In this document: positions 47,996-55,899 of the stretch, piece by piece
Layout of the letters: the number at the start of each line of letters is the position of its first letter
How positions within the stretch are numbered: the first letter of the stretch is position 1
NCBI GenBank assembly: GCA_019116885.1
Contig: DXAU01000030.1
Location: forward strand, 141,193 to 205,192
Direction of reading: 5' to 3'
Source of the DNA: Candidatus Mediterraneibacter pullistercoris
GTDB lineage: Bacteria; Bacillota; Clostridia; Lachnospirales; Lachnospiraceae
Length of the DNA stretch: 64,000 bases
The notes under the pieces: generated by a model
Told to the model about the DNA's origin: nothing
Databases searched by the model: none
The model's input: the letters and a program-made list of their open reading frames with translations, nothing else
Made by a program: the position numbers and the translations under genes

Positions 47996-48433
47996 TCAGA
48001 TCCTTATCCCTATGGATTCCATACGCTCTGCGATCGCATCCAGATCTTCTTCACTCACCTGGCTGCGTTCTTCCCAAAGAGCCTTGTCCCAGATCTCAAC
48101 GCGGTCCTGAACTCCCACAAGAACAACATCTTTCTCCAGATTTGCCGCTTTTCTGAGTGACGGTGGGATAAGAGCTCTACCCTGTTTGTCAAAATTCCCC
48201 TCAGAAGCGCTTCCGAAGAAATAGCGTTTAAAGATCCTGGCATCCTTGTTCATACGTGGTAAGGTTTCAAGCTCGGCGACGAATTTGTTCCATTCCTCCT
48301 GGGAATATACGAAGAGGCAGCCTTCCAGACCGTTACAAATGACAAAACTGTCACCCAGGTCATCCCTTAGCTTTGCCGGGATGATGAGTCTTCCCTTTTC
48401 ATCAATGCTATGGTTAAACTCTCCTAATAACAT
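47996..48433 (-). CDS. mraZ: Transcriptional regulator MraZ
   Basis: A 145-residue protein with two AbrB-like half-domains: MLLGEFNHSIDEKGRLIIPAKLRDDLG and FFGSASEGNFDKQGRALIPPSLRKAA. MraZ proteins form rings and bind GTGG-type repeats at the promoter of their own operon. The expected repeats are present upstream (48474-48527). AAAGGGTTCCGG precedes the ATG. First gene of the division cluster. Confidence 0.97.
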   Translation of the reverse strand: MLLGEFNHSIDEKGRLIIPAKLRDDLGDSFVICNGLEGCLFVYSQEEWNKFVAELETLPRMNKDARIFKRYFFGSASEGNFDKQGRALIPPSLRKAANLEKDVVLVGVQDRVEIWDKALWEERSQVSEEDLDAIAERMESIGIRI

Positions 48434-48473
48434 CCGGAACCCTTTCTCTTTTCGTGAGCCTCCACATCGCTCC

Positions 48474-48527
48474 CCACTTTATACCACTATCCACCACTCT
48501 TTACCACTTGACTCCATTCTAAACCAC
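48474..48527 (-). promoter_or_regulatory. MraZ operator: six boxes at 10-bp spacing
   Basis: On the minus strand GTGG (once ATGG) recurs at 48524, 48514, 48504, 48494, 48484 and 48474 (first plus-strand coordinate of each box), exactly 10 bp apart. A further GTGG lies 12 bp on (48462). Known MraZ operators are such in-phase repeats, so this is the likely autoregulatory site. The boxes start in the promoter spacer and run over the -10 and downstream. Confidence 0.85.
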
Positions 48528-48544
48528 TGATCCCCCTTTTTCAA
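48516..48544 (-). promoter_or_regulatory. Promoter of the division cluster
   Basis: TTGAAA (48539-48544) and TAGAAT (48516-48521) are separated by 17 bp on the minus strand, about 80 bp before mraZ and overlapping the first MraZ boxes, as expected for repression. Confidence 0.7.
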
Positions 48545-48612
48545 CCCCTTTTTTTGTTTTTTTGTAATTGCCATATAATGGAAAAAGTCCTGAAAACACA
48601 GCTTTTCAGGGC

Positions 48613-48661
48613 AAAAAAAGAACATGTAGGGGATCGGCATCAAGCCTTTCACCTACATGTT
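48613..48661 (-). terminator. Terminator after the small membrane protein gene
   Basis: AACATGTAGG and CCTACATGTT form a perfect 10-bp stem, followed on the minus strand by CTTTTTTTG. It lies about 50 bp after the stop of the 83-residue gene and upstream of the mraZ promoter. Confidence 0.85.
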
Positions 48662-48710
48662 GTGTTCTTCAAATATATCTGTTCCGTTCAAAAATTACTG
48701 TTTATTTGGA

Positions 48711-48962
48711 TCATTCTACTGAGGTCTCCTCAGTCAGGCTGTTCACATAATTCGTGACCGCATCATAATTTACTTCTGCAACTGCTCTCTCCCTGCCTGA
48801 TTCATACATATCATAAGCAGAATATCCGAGCCATCCCACGAGCGCGAGTCCTGCCAGCGTGAGAACACACTTGCGCACAACACTCATGATCCTCTGCTTC
48901 CGCATGATCTTCTTTCTGTTGGTTTTCTCCTGTTTGTATCTGTCTACCTTTTCCTGGCTCAT
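48711..48962 (-). CDS. Small single-pass membrane protein, unknown
   Basis: An 83-residue protein with a highly basic N-terminus (VDRYKQEKTNRKKIMRKQR), one membrane segment (about 33-52, LTLAGLALVGWLGYSAYDMY) and an acidic C-terminal tail that would face outside. AAAGGAG lies ten bases before the ATG and a terminator follows, so it looks like a real gene with its own 3' end. I recognise no family. It lies between degV and the division cluster. Confidence 0.75.
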   Translation of the reverse strand: MSQEKVDRYKQEKTNRKKIMRKQRIMSVVRKCVLTLAGLALVGWLGYSAYDMYESGRERAVAEVNYDAVTNYVNSLTEETSVE

Positions 48963-49013
48963 CTTGCCAATGCTCCTTTCAAACCCGATATTGACAGTTT
49001 AACACAACAATTG

Positions 49014-49856
49014 TCAGATCACAACAATTATTCCGCCGTCATTTGCATACATCGTACTGATTCCTGCAGTATCTACGACAAAACTGCTCTTAACATTCAT
49101 GCGGTCGAGAAGCATCCGCTCTACTTCTCTGGCGCGCTCCGGGCAGTTGCAGTGAGAAATGGCCAGCACCTTATCTTTTGTCTCTTTTGTTTCTCTGGCA
49201 ATCTGCTCCACCATCTTTGTGAGCGCCCGCTTCATTCCCCGCGCCTGTCCAAACTGGCAGATCGTTCCTTTCGGAGTCGATCCGAGGATGGGCTTGATAT
49301 TCAGAGCGCTCGCAACAAATGATTTGATTCCGGTCAGGCGTCCGTTCTTTCGGAGTGTATCCAGATTTTCCAGCACAAAATAGGTGTGCTGATCCTCGAT
49401 ATATTTCTCAGTTGCCTTCACCGTTTCCTCAAACCCCAGGCCTTTCTCCTCACACTCCTGTATCTTCATCGCGATCAGCGTTTCACCGACGGATGCAGAT
49501 CTGGAATTAAACACATGGATGTCCTTTTCTGCGTCCTGTTCTTCAAAGAACAGTTTCCTTCCAAGCTGGGCGCTGTTGTATGAACCGCTCAGTTCCGAAG
49601 AAAGAGTGACCGCGTACACCCGTTTCTGACTTCCTCTGTACAGTTCCATATATTCTTCCGGAGACGGACACGACGATTTCGGACATTCCGGACTTGCCGC
49701 GATTCTTTTCAGGAAGTCTTTCTGGTCAAACCGGGAGTCATCCACTATGATGTCGCCGTCCACCTGCATGCTGAGTGAAGCTGTCTCATAGATTCCGCTA
49801 TCTCTCATCTTATGGGTCAGTTCTCCACAGCTGTCAACAATAATCTTATAATCCAC
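49014..49856 (-). CDS. DegV-family fatty-acid-binding protein
   Basis: A 280-residue DegV protein: IIVDSCGELTH at the N-terminus, the SSCPSPEEYMELY segment, AVTLSSELSGSYNSAQL (fatty acid head-group binding serines) and FVLENLDTLRKNGRLTGIK. Proteins of this family bind fatty acids; FakB members hand them to the kinase FakA, which is not seen here. The start codon is GTG with TAGGAGGATGCGGT upstream. It lies 51 bp before the small membrane protein gene and may be co-transcribed with it. Confidence 0.92.
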   Translation of the reverse strand: MDYKIIVDSCGELTHKMRDSGIYETASLSMQVDGDIIVDDSRFDQKDFLKRIAASPECPKSSCPSPEEYMELYRGSQKRVYAVTLSSELSGSYNSAQLGRKLFFEEQDAEKDIHVFNSRSASVGETLIAMKIQECEEKGLGFEETVKATEKYIEDQHTYFVLENLDTLRKNGRLTGIKSFVASALNIKPILGSTPKGTICQFGQARGMKRALTKMVEQIARETKETKDKVLAISHCNCPERAREVERMLLDRMNVKSSFVVDTAGISTMYANDGGIIVVI

Positions 49857-49981
49857 ACCGCATCCTCCTATACCGCACAGTATATTTTAAATTTCTATTA
49901 TATGTAGTTTTTAATACCAGATTAAAATATACCATATATTTACACAGAAAAAAAGAGGTTTTGTGTGAAAATTTCATGTTA

Positions 49982-51376
49982 TTACCCGCCCTCAAGCCTG
50001 ATACGCCGCGAGATACCCAAAGCTACTCCCATCTCTGCCATCAGGAACAGAATCGCCGTACCGCCATAGCTGATAAAGGGAAGTGTGATACCAGTCGTCG
50101 GAAGCAGGCCTGTCACGACTGCAATATTGAGGATCACTTGGAGTGCGATATGAGCAAATATTCCTGTCGCAATCAGAGAGCCGTAAAGATCCGGCGCGTT
50201 TCTTGCGATAAACATCAGTCTGTACAAAAGCAGACCGAACAGCATCAATATAATGATTGCTCCAAATACTCCCAGTTCCTCACAGATCACGACAAGAATC
50301 ATATCGTTCTGCGCTTCTGGTATCACCCCCAGCTTCTGGGTACTGTTTCCCAGCCCTTTCCCGAAGAATCCGCCGCTTCCGATCGCATACAGCCCCTGCA
50401 TGACCTGGTAGCTGCCTGTATCTGCTGTCGCCTCCGGATTGAGCCAGGAGATAATCCTCTGGAGCCTGAAGTTTCTGCTGTTCGCAACTGTCACTGACAG
50501 TATGGCGATACCTGCCGCTGACACTGCGGCCCCTGCGCCGAGTATGATAAGAAATGGCTTAAGTTTCGGATGAATAACGAAGATCAAAATACAGGTGATG
50601 GCCATGACAATTATGGCAGTACTCAGGTTATCCGTCAGGAACATAACACCTCCCGAGGCCACGGCGCCGAAGACAAACACCCGGATGATTCCTTCCATTG
50701 TATAGGCTTTTTTGCCAAGTCTGCAGAGTTCATACGAGATGAACAAAATCACCGCGATCTTTGTGATCTCAGACGGCTGCAGTGTAAGATTGCCCGGCAG
50801 ACGAATCCAGCGCCTGGCCCCGTTCAGTGTACGGCCGAGCGGAGTACGCACAAGCGCCATCATAATCATCGCAAATATGTAAATCTCAACGGCGAACGCC
50901 CCATAGAGATGGTAATCGATCTTCGACACAATGAACATCACCACAAAACCAAGCGCACCGATGGCCGCCTGCCTGGAAAAATAGTACAGGTCATTGCCAA
51001 AATCCACGCCCGCTTCATATGAACTCGTGCTGTAAAGCATTACAAGTCCAAAGCACATAAGAAAAATTATGACCAGCAGAAGATCATAGTCAAAATATTT
51101 GTCTGCAGCGGTATTTTTGGCCGCACTCCCAGACAGAAGCCGCCCCGCTGCACTCTGTTTTGGTTTCGTCTGCCCGACGGAGTTTCTCTTCGGAGCCTGC
51201 CGGGGCGTCTCGATAACCTGCCGCCTCTGCTCAATCGAACGTTTATATCCGGCGTACCCGCTGCGGAAGCTTATCGGACGCATAGGCTGGGTTTCACCGT
51301 TATATGTTCTTTTTTCTCCGGGATTCTTTTTATTCTGCTTCCTCTGCCTGACCGGCCTTACGATCCTGCTCTTCAT
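49982..51376 (-). CDS. Second SEDS peptidoglycan polymerase (FtsW/SpoVE/RodA)
   Basis: A 464-residue SEDS protein with an unusual 95-residue basic, Gln/Arg/Pro-rich cytoplasmic extension before the first membrane segment (YDLLLVIIFLMCFGLVMLYSTSSYEAG). Core motifs match the family: GARRWIRLPGNLTLQPSEITKIAVI, YQVMQGLYAIGSGGFFGKGLGNS, EAQNDMILVVICEELG and TGITLPFISYGGTAILF. It is clearly paralogous to the gene at 39081-40166. One of the two may be the division enzyme and the other the sporulation one. It stands alone between degV and tRNA-Pro. Confidence 0.92.
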   Translation of the reverse strand: MKSRIVRPVRQRKQNKKNPGEKRTYNGETQPMRPISFRSGYAGYKRSIEQRRQVIETPRQAPKRNSVGQTKPKQSAAGRLLSGSAAKNTAADKYFDYDLLLVIIFLMCFGLVMLYSTSSYEAGVDFGNDLYYFSRQAAIGALGFVVMFIVSKIDYHLYGAFAVEIYIFAMIMMALVRTPLGRTLNGARRWIRLPGNLTLQPSEITKIAVILFISYELCRLGKKAYTMEGIIRVFVFGAVASGGVMFLTDNLSTAIIVMAITCILIFVIHPKLKPFLIILGAGAAVSAAGIAILSVTVANSRNFRLQRIISWLNPEATADTGSYQVMQGLYAIGSGGFFGKGLGNSTQKLGVIPEAQNDMILVVICEELGVFGAIIILMLFGLLLYRLMFIARNAPDLYGSLIATGIFAHIALQVILNIAVVTGLLPTTGITLPFISYGGTAILFLMAEMGVALGISRRIRLEGG

Positions 51377-51490
51377 ATCATCAACACTTTCCGCCTATAA
51401 CAGATAAGGAACCAGTTTCGGTAAGTCTGTCTACCTGATCTGATCCCTCATTATAAAGCTTTGAACATCATAAAAGTTTTCTCTGCTGCA

Positions 51491-51565
51491 TCGGGGTGAC
51501 AGGATTCGAACCTGCGACCTCACGGCCCCCAGCCGTGCGCTCTAACCAAACTGAGCCACACCCCG
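51491..51565 (-). tRNA. tRNA-Pro (anticodon GGG)
   Basis: A 75-base cloverleaf on the minus strand. The acceptor stem CGGGGTG pairs with CACCCCG, the anticodon stem CACGG/CCGTG encloses the loop CTGGGGG (anticodon GGG), and the T arm is CAGGTTCGAATCCTG. The discriminator is A and no CCA is encoded. A consensus promoter lies directly upstream. Confidence 0.97.
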
Positions 51566-51576
51566 CTGACTCATAC

Positions 51577-51605
51577 ATTATATATAATTTGGATTGAAAT
51601 GTAAA
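51577..51605 (-). promoter_or_regulatory. Promoter of tRNA-Pro
   Basis: TTTACA (51600-51605) and TATAAT (51577-51582) are separated by 17 bp on the minus strand, 11 bp before the mature tRNA 5' end. The -10 is perfect. Confidence 0.8.
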
Positions 51606-51685
51606 GGAATTTTTTTCTTCTGCACATCTGCACCAGCCCGCCATAATATAATAATGAACCATAACTAATTAAGGAGACTCCGTAA

Positions 51686-51943
51686 ATGGCAAACTGTCAG
51701 AATAATATGCGCTGCATGCGGCGCCCTGTACCGTTCGTTCCGGCTGCCCAGGAGCCGCGTCGCAGAATGGGCGGCTGTCCGGATACACATGATCAATTCC
51801 CTCCTGACATGCCTATCGCCATGGCATATGTTCCATGGCAGAAATGGCAGAAACTTTATGAGCCTTGTCAGGGACTCGAACGGGGCACCATTTTTGAGGA
51901 ACTTGACAAACCATTCCTCGGGAAAGGGGGAAGGCGCAGATGA
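51686..51943 (+). CDS. cotJA: Spore coat-associated protein CotJA
   Basis: An 85-residue protein with the CotJA core MPIAMAYVPWQKWQKLYEPCQGLERGTIFEEL (in parts, about residues 42-73) and a Cys/Arg-rich N-terminus. CotJA belongs to the inner spore coat and is needed to assemble CotJC. AAGGAG precedes the ATG. It overlaps cotJB by 4 bp (ATGA-type junction), supporting a single operon made in the mother cell. Confidence 0.93.
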   Translation: MANCQNNMRCMRRPVPFVPAAQEPRRRMGGCPDTHDQFPPDMPIAMAYVPWQKWQKLYEPCQGLERGTIFEELDKPFLGKGGRRR

Positions 51944-52197
51944 ACCGTCGTCAGCTCTTGAATCACATCAACCAGGTGAGTTTTGCTGTAGATGATGTGA
52001 AACTGTACCTTGATACCCATCCCTGCGATACAGAAGCTCTCAGCTATTTTCATGAGATGAGCCGCCAGAGAGAGCACGCACTCAAAGAATACGCAGCGGC
52101 TTACGGACCACTTACCATCGACACTGCAGACGACTCCTGCACTGAGCGCTGGAACTGGATCAATGAGCCGTGGCCATGGCAGGAAGGAGGTTGCTGA
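51940..52197 (+). CDS. cotJB: Spore coat protein CotJB
   Basis: An 85-residue protein matching CotJB: LLNHINQVSFAVDDVKLYLDTHPCDTEAL at the start, HALKEYAAAYGPLTID in the middle and a Trp/Pro-rich end (WNWINEPWPWQ). Second gene of cotJABC, 3 bp before cotJC, with AGGAGG at its own 3' end serving cotJC. Confidence 0.93.
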   Translation: MNRRQLLNHINQVSFAVDDVKLYLDTHPCDTEALSYFHEMSRQREHALKEYAAAYGPLTIDTADDSCTERWNWINEPWPWQEGGC

Positions 52198-52200
52198 TTT

Positions 52201-52794
52201 ATGTGGAATTATGAAAAAAGACTCCAGTATCCGGTAAAGATCACCCAGACAAACCCGAAAATCGCCCAGATCATCATTACACAGTTTGGCGGACCGGACG
52301 GAGAACTGGGAGCTTCCATGAGATATCTTGCGCAGAGATACACCATGCCCTACAAAGAAGTGACCGGTGTTCTCACTGATATCGGGACAGAAGAGCTCGC
52401 ACATCTTGAAATGATATGCGCGATTGTCTATCAGCTTACGAAAGATCTCTCACCAGAAGAAATCGAACGCTCAGGCTTCGCGCCTTACTATGTGGACCAT
52501 ACACTCGCTCTCTGGCCCCAGGCGGCAAGCGGAACCCCATGGAGCGCTACGACATTCCAGTCCAAAGGCGATCCTATTACAGATCTTACCGAAGATCTGG
52601 CTGCAGAACAGAAAGCCCGGACCACATACGATAATATCCTGCGTCTCGTCAAAGATCCGGAAGTTTGTGATCCCATCCGCTTCCTGAGACAGCGTGAAAT
52701 CGTGCACTACCAGCGTTTCGGTGAAAGTCTGAGAATTGTACAGGACGATCTTGACAGCCGCAATTTCTATGCATTTAATCCTGAATTTGACTAA
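52201..52794 (+). CDS. cotJC: Spore coat protein CotJC, manganese catalase family
   Basis: A 197-residue ferritin-like protein of the manganese catalase family. Metal-binding helices are seen in GELGASMRYLAQRY, DIGTEELAHLEMICAIV (ExxH), EDLAAEQKARTTYD and RFLRQREIVHYQRFGE (ExxH). It may protect the spore from peroxide; catalase activity of CotJC proteins differs between species. It ends just before a hairpin shared with the convergent protease gene. Confidence 0.95.
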   Translation: MWNYEKRLQYPVKITQTNPKIAQIIITQFGGPDGELGASMRYLAQRYTMPYKEVTGVLTDIGTEELAHLEMICAIVYQLTKDLSPEEIERSGFAPYYVDHTLALWPQAASGTPWSATTFQSKGDPITDLTEDLAAEQKARTTYDNILRLVKDPEVCDPIRFLRQREIVHYQRFGESLRIVQDDLDSRNFYAFNPEFD

Positions 52795-52809
52795 CTGCAG
52801 ACACAGCAA

Positions 52810-52838
52810 AGACCATCCGGACATCATCCGGATGGTCT
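52810..52838. terminator. Hairpin between cotJC and the HtrA gene
   Basis: AGACCATCCGGA and TCCGGATGGTCT form a perfect 12-bp stem around 5 bases, 15 bp after cotJC. The plus-strand tail GTTCCC is not U-rich, so efficiency is uncertain. Confidence 0.6.
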
Positions 52839-52876
52839 GTTCCCATCTTACAGTTTTTATACCGCTTCTTCTCTTT

Positions 52877-54178
52877 TTATCCCAGCGTTACATCCAGAGT
52901 CTGTTCTTCAAATTCTCCGCTCGGCTGAGGAATCTGGATCGTCAACGTCACTGTCTCCCCTTTTGCATAGTACTGAAGCTGCGCCTGAAGAGCGTCCATA
53001 CTGTCCACCGAGCTCCCATTGATGCCTGTGATAATGCTGCCTTTTGTCATTCCGGCCGCATCAGCACCGCCGCCGGATGTGACTTCTGTGACATAAACCC
53101 CCGCCGGCATATCGATTTCCTGGGAAAAGGCGTCTGACACGCTGATTCCTTTGATCCCTATCATGCCGCGGTCATTCTCAGCTACTTTCGTCTTCGTCTC
53201 CTGGCTCATAAGGCTCTGAATCAAATCGGATACATCACTGATCGGAATGGCATATCCGATTCCCTCTACGCTGTCTCCAATAAGCTTTGCCGAATTGATG
53301 CCTATCACTTCGCCATTTACATTTACAAGAGCACCTCCGCTGTTGCCCTCGTTGATCGCAGCATCCGTCTGAATCAGAGCCACGCCGTTTTCCCGTGTCT
53401 CTCCTGTCCTGCTGTCAGTCGCAGCTACAGAACGGTCAAGGGCGCTGATCACTCCTGTTGTGACTGACTGTCCATATCCGAGAGCATTTCCGATCGCAAT
53501 CGCCGGTTCACCGACTTTCAGGTTCGTCGAATCGCCGAGAGTAGCCACTGCTATGGATTCCCTCGTGTCTGAAGATACCGATCCCAGAGGTACTGCGATT
53601 ACAGCTACATCATAATTGGAATCTGTTCCTTTGATATTTGCTTCCACACTTGTCTCATCATTAAAAGTGACTGTAAGGGTATCACTGCCTTCAACAACAT
53701 GATTATTCGTCACAATCAGAAGTTCCGAATCACTCTCCCCGATAATGATGCCTGTTCCCATACCTTCGCTCTGCTGCTCATATATCCCGCCAAAGAAACT
53801 CTGAACTTCATCGACTGACATACTGGTGATTGACACGATAGACGGCATCACCTGATCCACTACATCTGATACATCCGACGTCACAACGCTGGACGATCTA
53901 GAAAGAGAGGTTCCGCTGCTGATCCGCTCTGAAGATGCAGACGCAGAGGAAGAGCTGTTGTTCCCGATAATACGGCTTCCAATCAGATTAGAACCTAAAA
54001 ACACTGCGCTTGCGACTATACCAAACAGAATTGCCAGCCCTGTAACCGCCACTACCTTTGGCACACCCCGGTGATGATTCCCACCTTTGGACGGCCCTTG
54101 CTCCGGCCCCCTGTCATATTGATCTCTGCCATGCTGGTAATTCCCGCCCGGATTATAGTAATTGTATTGATTATCCAT
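52877..54178 (-). CDS. HtrA/DegP-like membrane serine protease
   Basis: A 433-residue S1C protease. A Tyr/Asn/Gly-rich cytoplasmic head (MDNQYNYYNPGGNYQHG) is followed by one membrane segment (about 43-66), a Ser-rich linker and a trypsin-like domain with the triad in LIVTNNHVVEG (His), SNYDVAVIAV (Asp) and NEGNSGGALVN (Ser). One PDZ domain (about 340-430, GADAAGMTKGSIITGINGSSV) ends the protein. It degrades or refolds damaged exported proteins on the outer membrane face. Known relatives are controlled by envelope-stress two-component systems; none is next to it here. Confidence 0.95.
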   Translation of the reverse strand: MDNQYNYYNPGGNYQHGRDQYDRGPEQGPSKGGNHHRGVPKVVAVTGLAILFGIVASAVFLGSNLIGSRIIGNNSSSSASASSERISSGTSLSRSSSVVTSDVSDVVDQVMPSIVSITSMSVDEVQSFFGGIYEQQSEGMGTGIIIGESDSELLIVTNNHVVEGSDTLTVTFNDETSVEANIKGTDSNYDVAVIAVPLGSVSSDTRESIAVATLGDSTNLKVGEPAIAIGNALGYGQSVTTGVISALDRSVAATDSRTGETRENGVALIQTDAAINEGNSGGALVNVNGEVIGINSAKLIGDSVEGIGYAIPISDVSDLIQSLMSQETKTKVAENDRGMIGIKGISVSDAFSQEIDMPAGVYVTEVTSGGGADAAGMTKGSIITGINGSSVDSMDALQAQLQYYAKGETVTLTIQIPQPSGEFEEQTLDVTLG

Positions 54179-54267
54179 AACATTACCTGCTTTCTGCTAT
54201 TTTCTCTTTATGCCCACAATCATATCCTGCTATTGTGATAAAAATGTGTCTAATCATTTAACAATTA

Positions 54268-54329
54268 TTGAAAAGGGCCGCAGATGATCCGCAAGTATTC
54301 TGACGTACTCCGGACACATTCTGCCGCCC
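54268..54329 (-). terminator. Terminator after the cohesin-like gene
   Basis: GGGCGGCAGA and TCTGCGGCCC pair with one mismatch around a long structured loop, and on the minus strand TTTTCAATAATTG follows. It starts 8 bp after the gene's stop codon. Confidence 0.6.
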
Positions 54330-54336
54330 TCTGGAC

Positions 54337-55803
54337 TTATAAATCTATAAAGTCGATCTCATAGTCATCCCTGCCGGGTTCATCTTTCTGCTTCCTGCCC
54401 TTGCCTTTTACTCTCGTAGTTGCCTGTCTGTCCTCGTAGTCATCATAATCGTCGTACTCTTCATCATACTCGTCGTCATATTCTTCATCATACTCGTCGT
54501 CATACTCGTCATCGTACTCTTCATCATACTCGTCGTCGTACTCGTCGTCATATTTTTCTTCCACCGGGGGAGATGTCTTTTTCTGCTTTTTAGATTTTTT
54601 ATCTTTCTGTTTTCCTCGATTTTCCTCTTCATCATCGAGCGGGATATCATATTCATCATAAAGATCATCCAGCTCCTGATTCCGGTGTACCAGTTTCACC
54701 GCAAGAACAATCATCAGAATAACAAGGATAAGGCCGATCATGCCTATTATAATCATAACAGCCATCAGATGACTGTTGATCAGTTCTCCAATCCTGCCCG
54801 GGATTGGAAGCCCTGAAGAGTCTTCTTCCTCCTCAGCCGGGGCTATGAAGTACTGGTAAGTGCCGTCATCCGTATCATACTGATACAGTGCGCTCTCACC
54901 CGTACGCGTATTCAACGCATAGATTACGTAATATCTTGGAGTCATAGGATCTGACCATGCCGGATATATCTGGCCCTGCACAGTCAGCTCCACCTGTTGA
55001 TAAGTGTCAGAAAGACTCACTGAATCCGCCTGAGTCAGTGGAACGATACTTGTCGTATCTGAAATCCCAAGCTGAATAAACGGTGAAAATGTAGCGTCTT
55101 CTGTGTTAAACATAAAGAAACTGCCGGCGCCGGCGGCATCCACGAGATATCCAAGTGTGACTCCTGCTTCATTTGTCACAAATTTTCTCTCTCCGCCGTT
55201 AAAGGTCATCGTAGTTTCCGTAAACCCATCCGGTATATCAGTGCTCGTATATGCTTCTGAAAAATTATAATCTGTGCCATTTACTGTAACGACAATATCC
55301 GTTGTCTCCCCTGCCGGCGCTTCTGTTTCTGTCGTACCGGAAGGCTCTACGGAAGTCGTGCCGTCATCCGCAGCCTCGATCGTAACAGTCGAAGATCCCT
55401 GCTGCAGTTCCAGTGTTTCTCCTGATGCCAGGGTGGCAGTCGTACTGTCCACAGTAAGCCTTGCCTCCCCTGTCTGCAGAGCCCGGAAAGTTACAGTCCG
55501 ACGGAGTTCCGCCCCGTCTCCGGTTCCCTGATATGTCAGGGCTCCCGATCCGTCAGCGGTGAATCCGTCCCCGCTGACAAATTCCAGAACTGCAGGATCG
55601 TAAGTCATATTCACCTGAACATCTCCAACAGTCTCTCCGCTGCTGCTCTGCACTACAAGATCAATATCTACATTTTCTCCTACTTTTGTAGAAGGATCAG
55701 TATACATCAAAATACCTTCCGCTGCAAATGCAACAGTTCCGATCATCGGTACCATCAGACTCACAGCAAGGATTATCCCGGCTAATTTCTTAAAAATCTT
55801 CAT
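54337..55803 (-). CDS. Membrane protein with cohesin-like domain and D/E/Y-repeat tail
   Basis: A 488-residue protein. A signal peptide (MKIFKKLAGIILAVSLMVPM, cut near AFA-A) precedes a cohesin-like beta-sandwich (about 30-150: VGENVDIDLVVQSSSGETVGDVQVNMTYDPAVLEFVSG in parts). A Thr/Glu/Ala linker and a second folded region (about 170-315, unassigned) follow, then one membrane segment (about 343-368). The cytoplasmic tail is charged: a Lys-rich block, ten D[DE]EY-like repeats and an ending EIDFIDL. Cohesin-type domains bind dockerins or act as general surface adhesion modules; no dockerin is seen here. AGAGGTAGTTTT precedes the ATG. It lies downstream of the LCP gene and may share its transcript. 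Confidence 0.85.
   Translation of the reverse strand: MKIFKKLAGIILAVSLMVPMIGTVAFAAEGILMYTDPSTKVGENVDIDLVVQSSSGETVGDVQVNMTYDPAVLEFVSGDGFTADGSGALTYQGTGDGAELRRTVTFRALQTGEARLTVDSTTATLASGETLELQQGSSTVTIEAADDGTTSVEPSGTTETEAPAGETTDIVVTVNGTDYNFSEAYTSTDIPDGFTETTMTFNGGERKFVTNEAGVTLGYLVDAAGAGSFFMFNTEDATFSPFIQLGISDTTSIVPLTQADSVSLSDTYQQVELTVQGQIYPAWSDPMTPRYYVIYALNTRTGESALYQYDTDDGTYQYFIAPAEEEEDSSGLPIPGRIGELINSHLMAVMIIIGMIGLILVILMIVLAVKLVHRNQELDDLYDEYDIPLDDEEENRGKQKDKKSKKQKKTSPPVEEKYDDEYDDEYDEEYDDEYDDEYDEEYDDEYDEEYDDYDDYEDRQATTRVKGKGRKQKDEPGRDDYEIDFIDL
54430..54552 (-). repeat. 12-bp tandem repeats coding D[DE]EY
   Basis: Eight DDEY or DEEY tetrapeptides in a row, followed by DDYDDYED, come from 12-bp units that differ mainly at third positions (tcatactcgtcg-type on the plus strand). 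Such arrays can gain or lose units. Confidence 0.85.
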
Positions 55804-55899
55804 AAAACTACCTCTTCTGCATATTATACTTTACAGGGCAGACCACGCGGTACTGCCGCTTACCATTTGTTATCGCTCTCAGTTCCTGATGTATCCTGG

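Noticed and set aside
51686-51700. SigE-type promoter for cotJABC
   Set aside because: One is expected upstream, but no pair of boxes matched the sigma-E consensus well enough to report.
54430-54552. Possible CRISPR-like array
   Set aside because: The regular 12-bp units are codons of D[DE]EY repeats within an open reading frame; there are no spacers.
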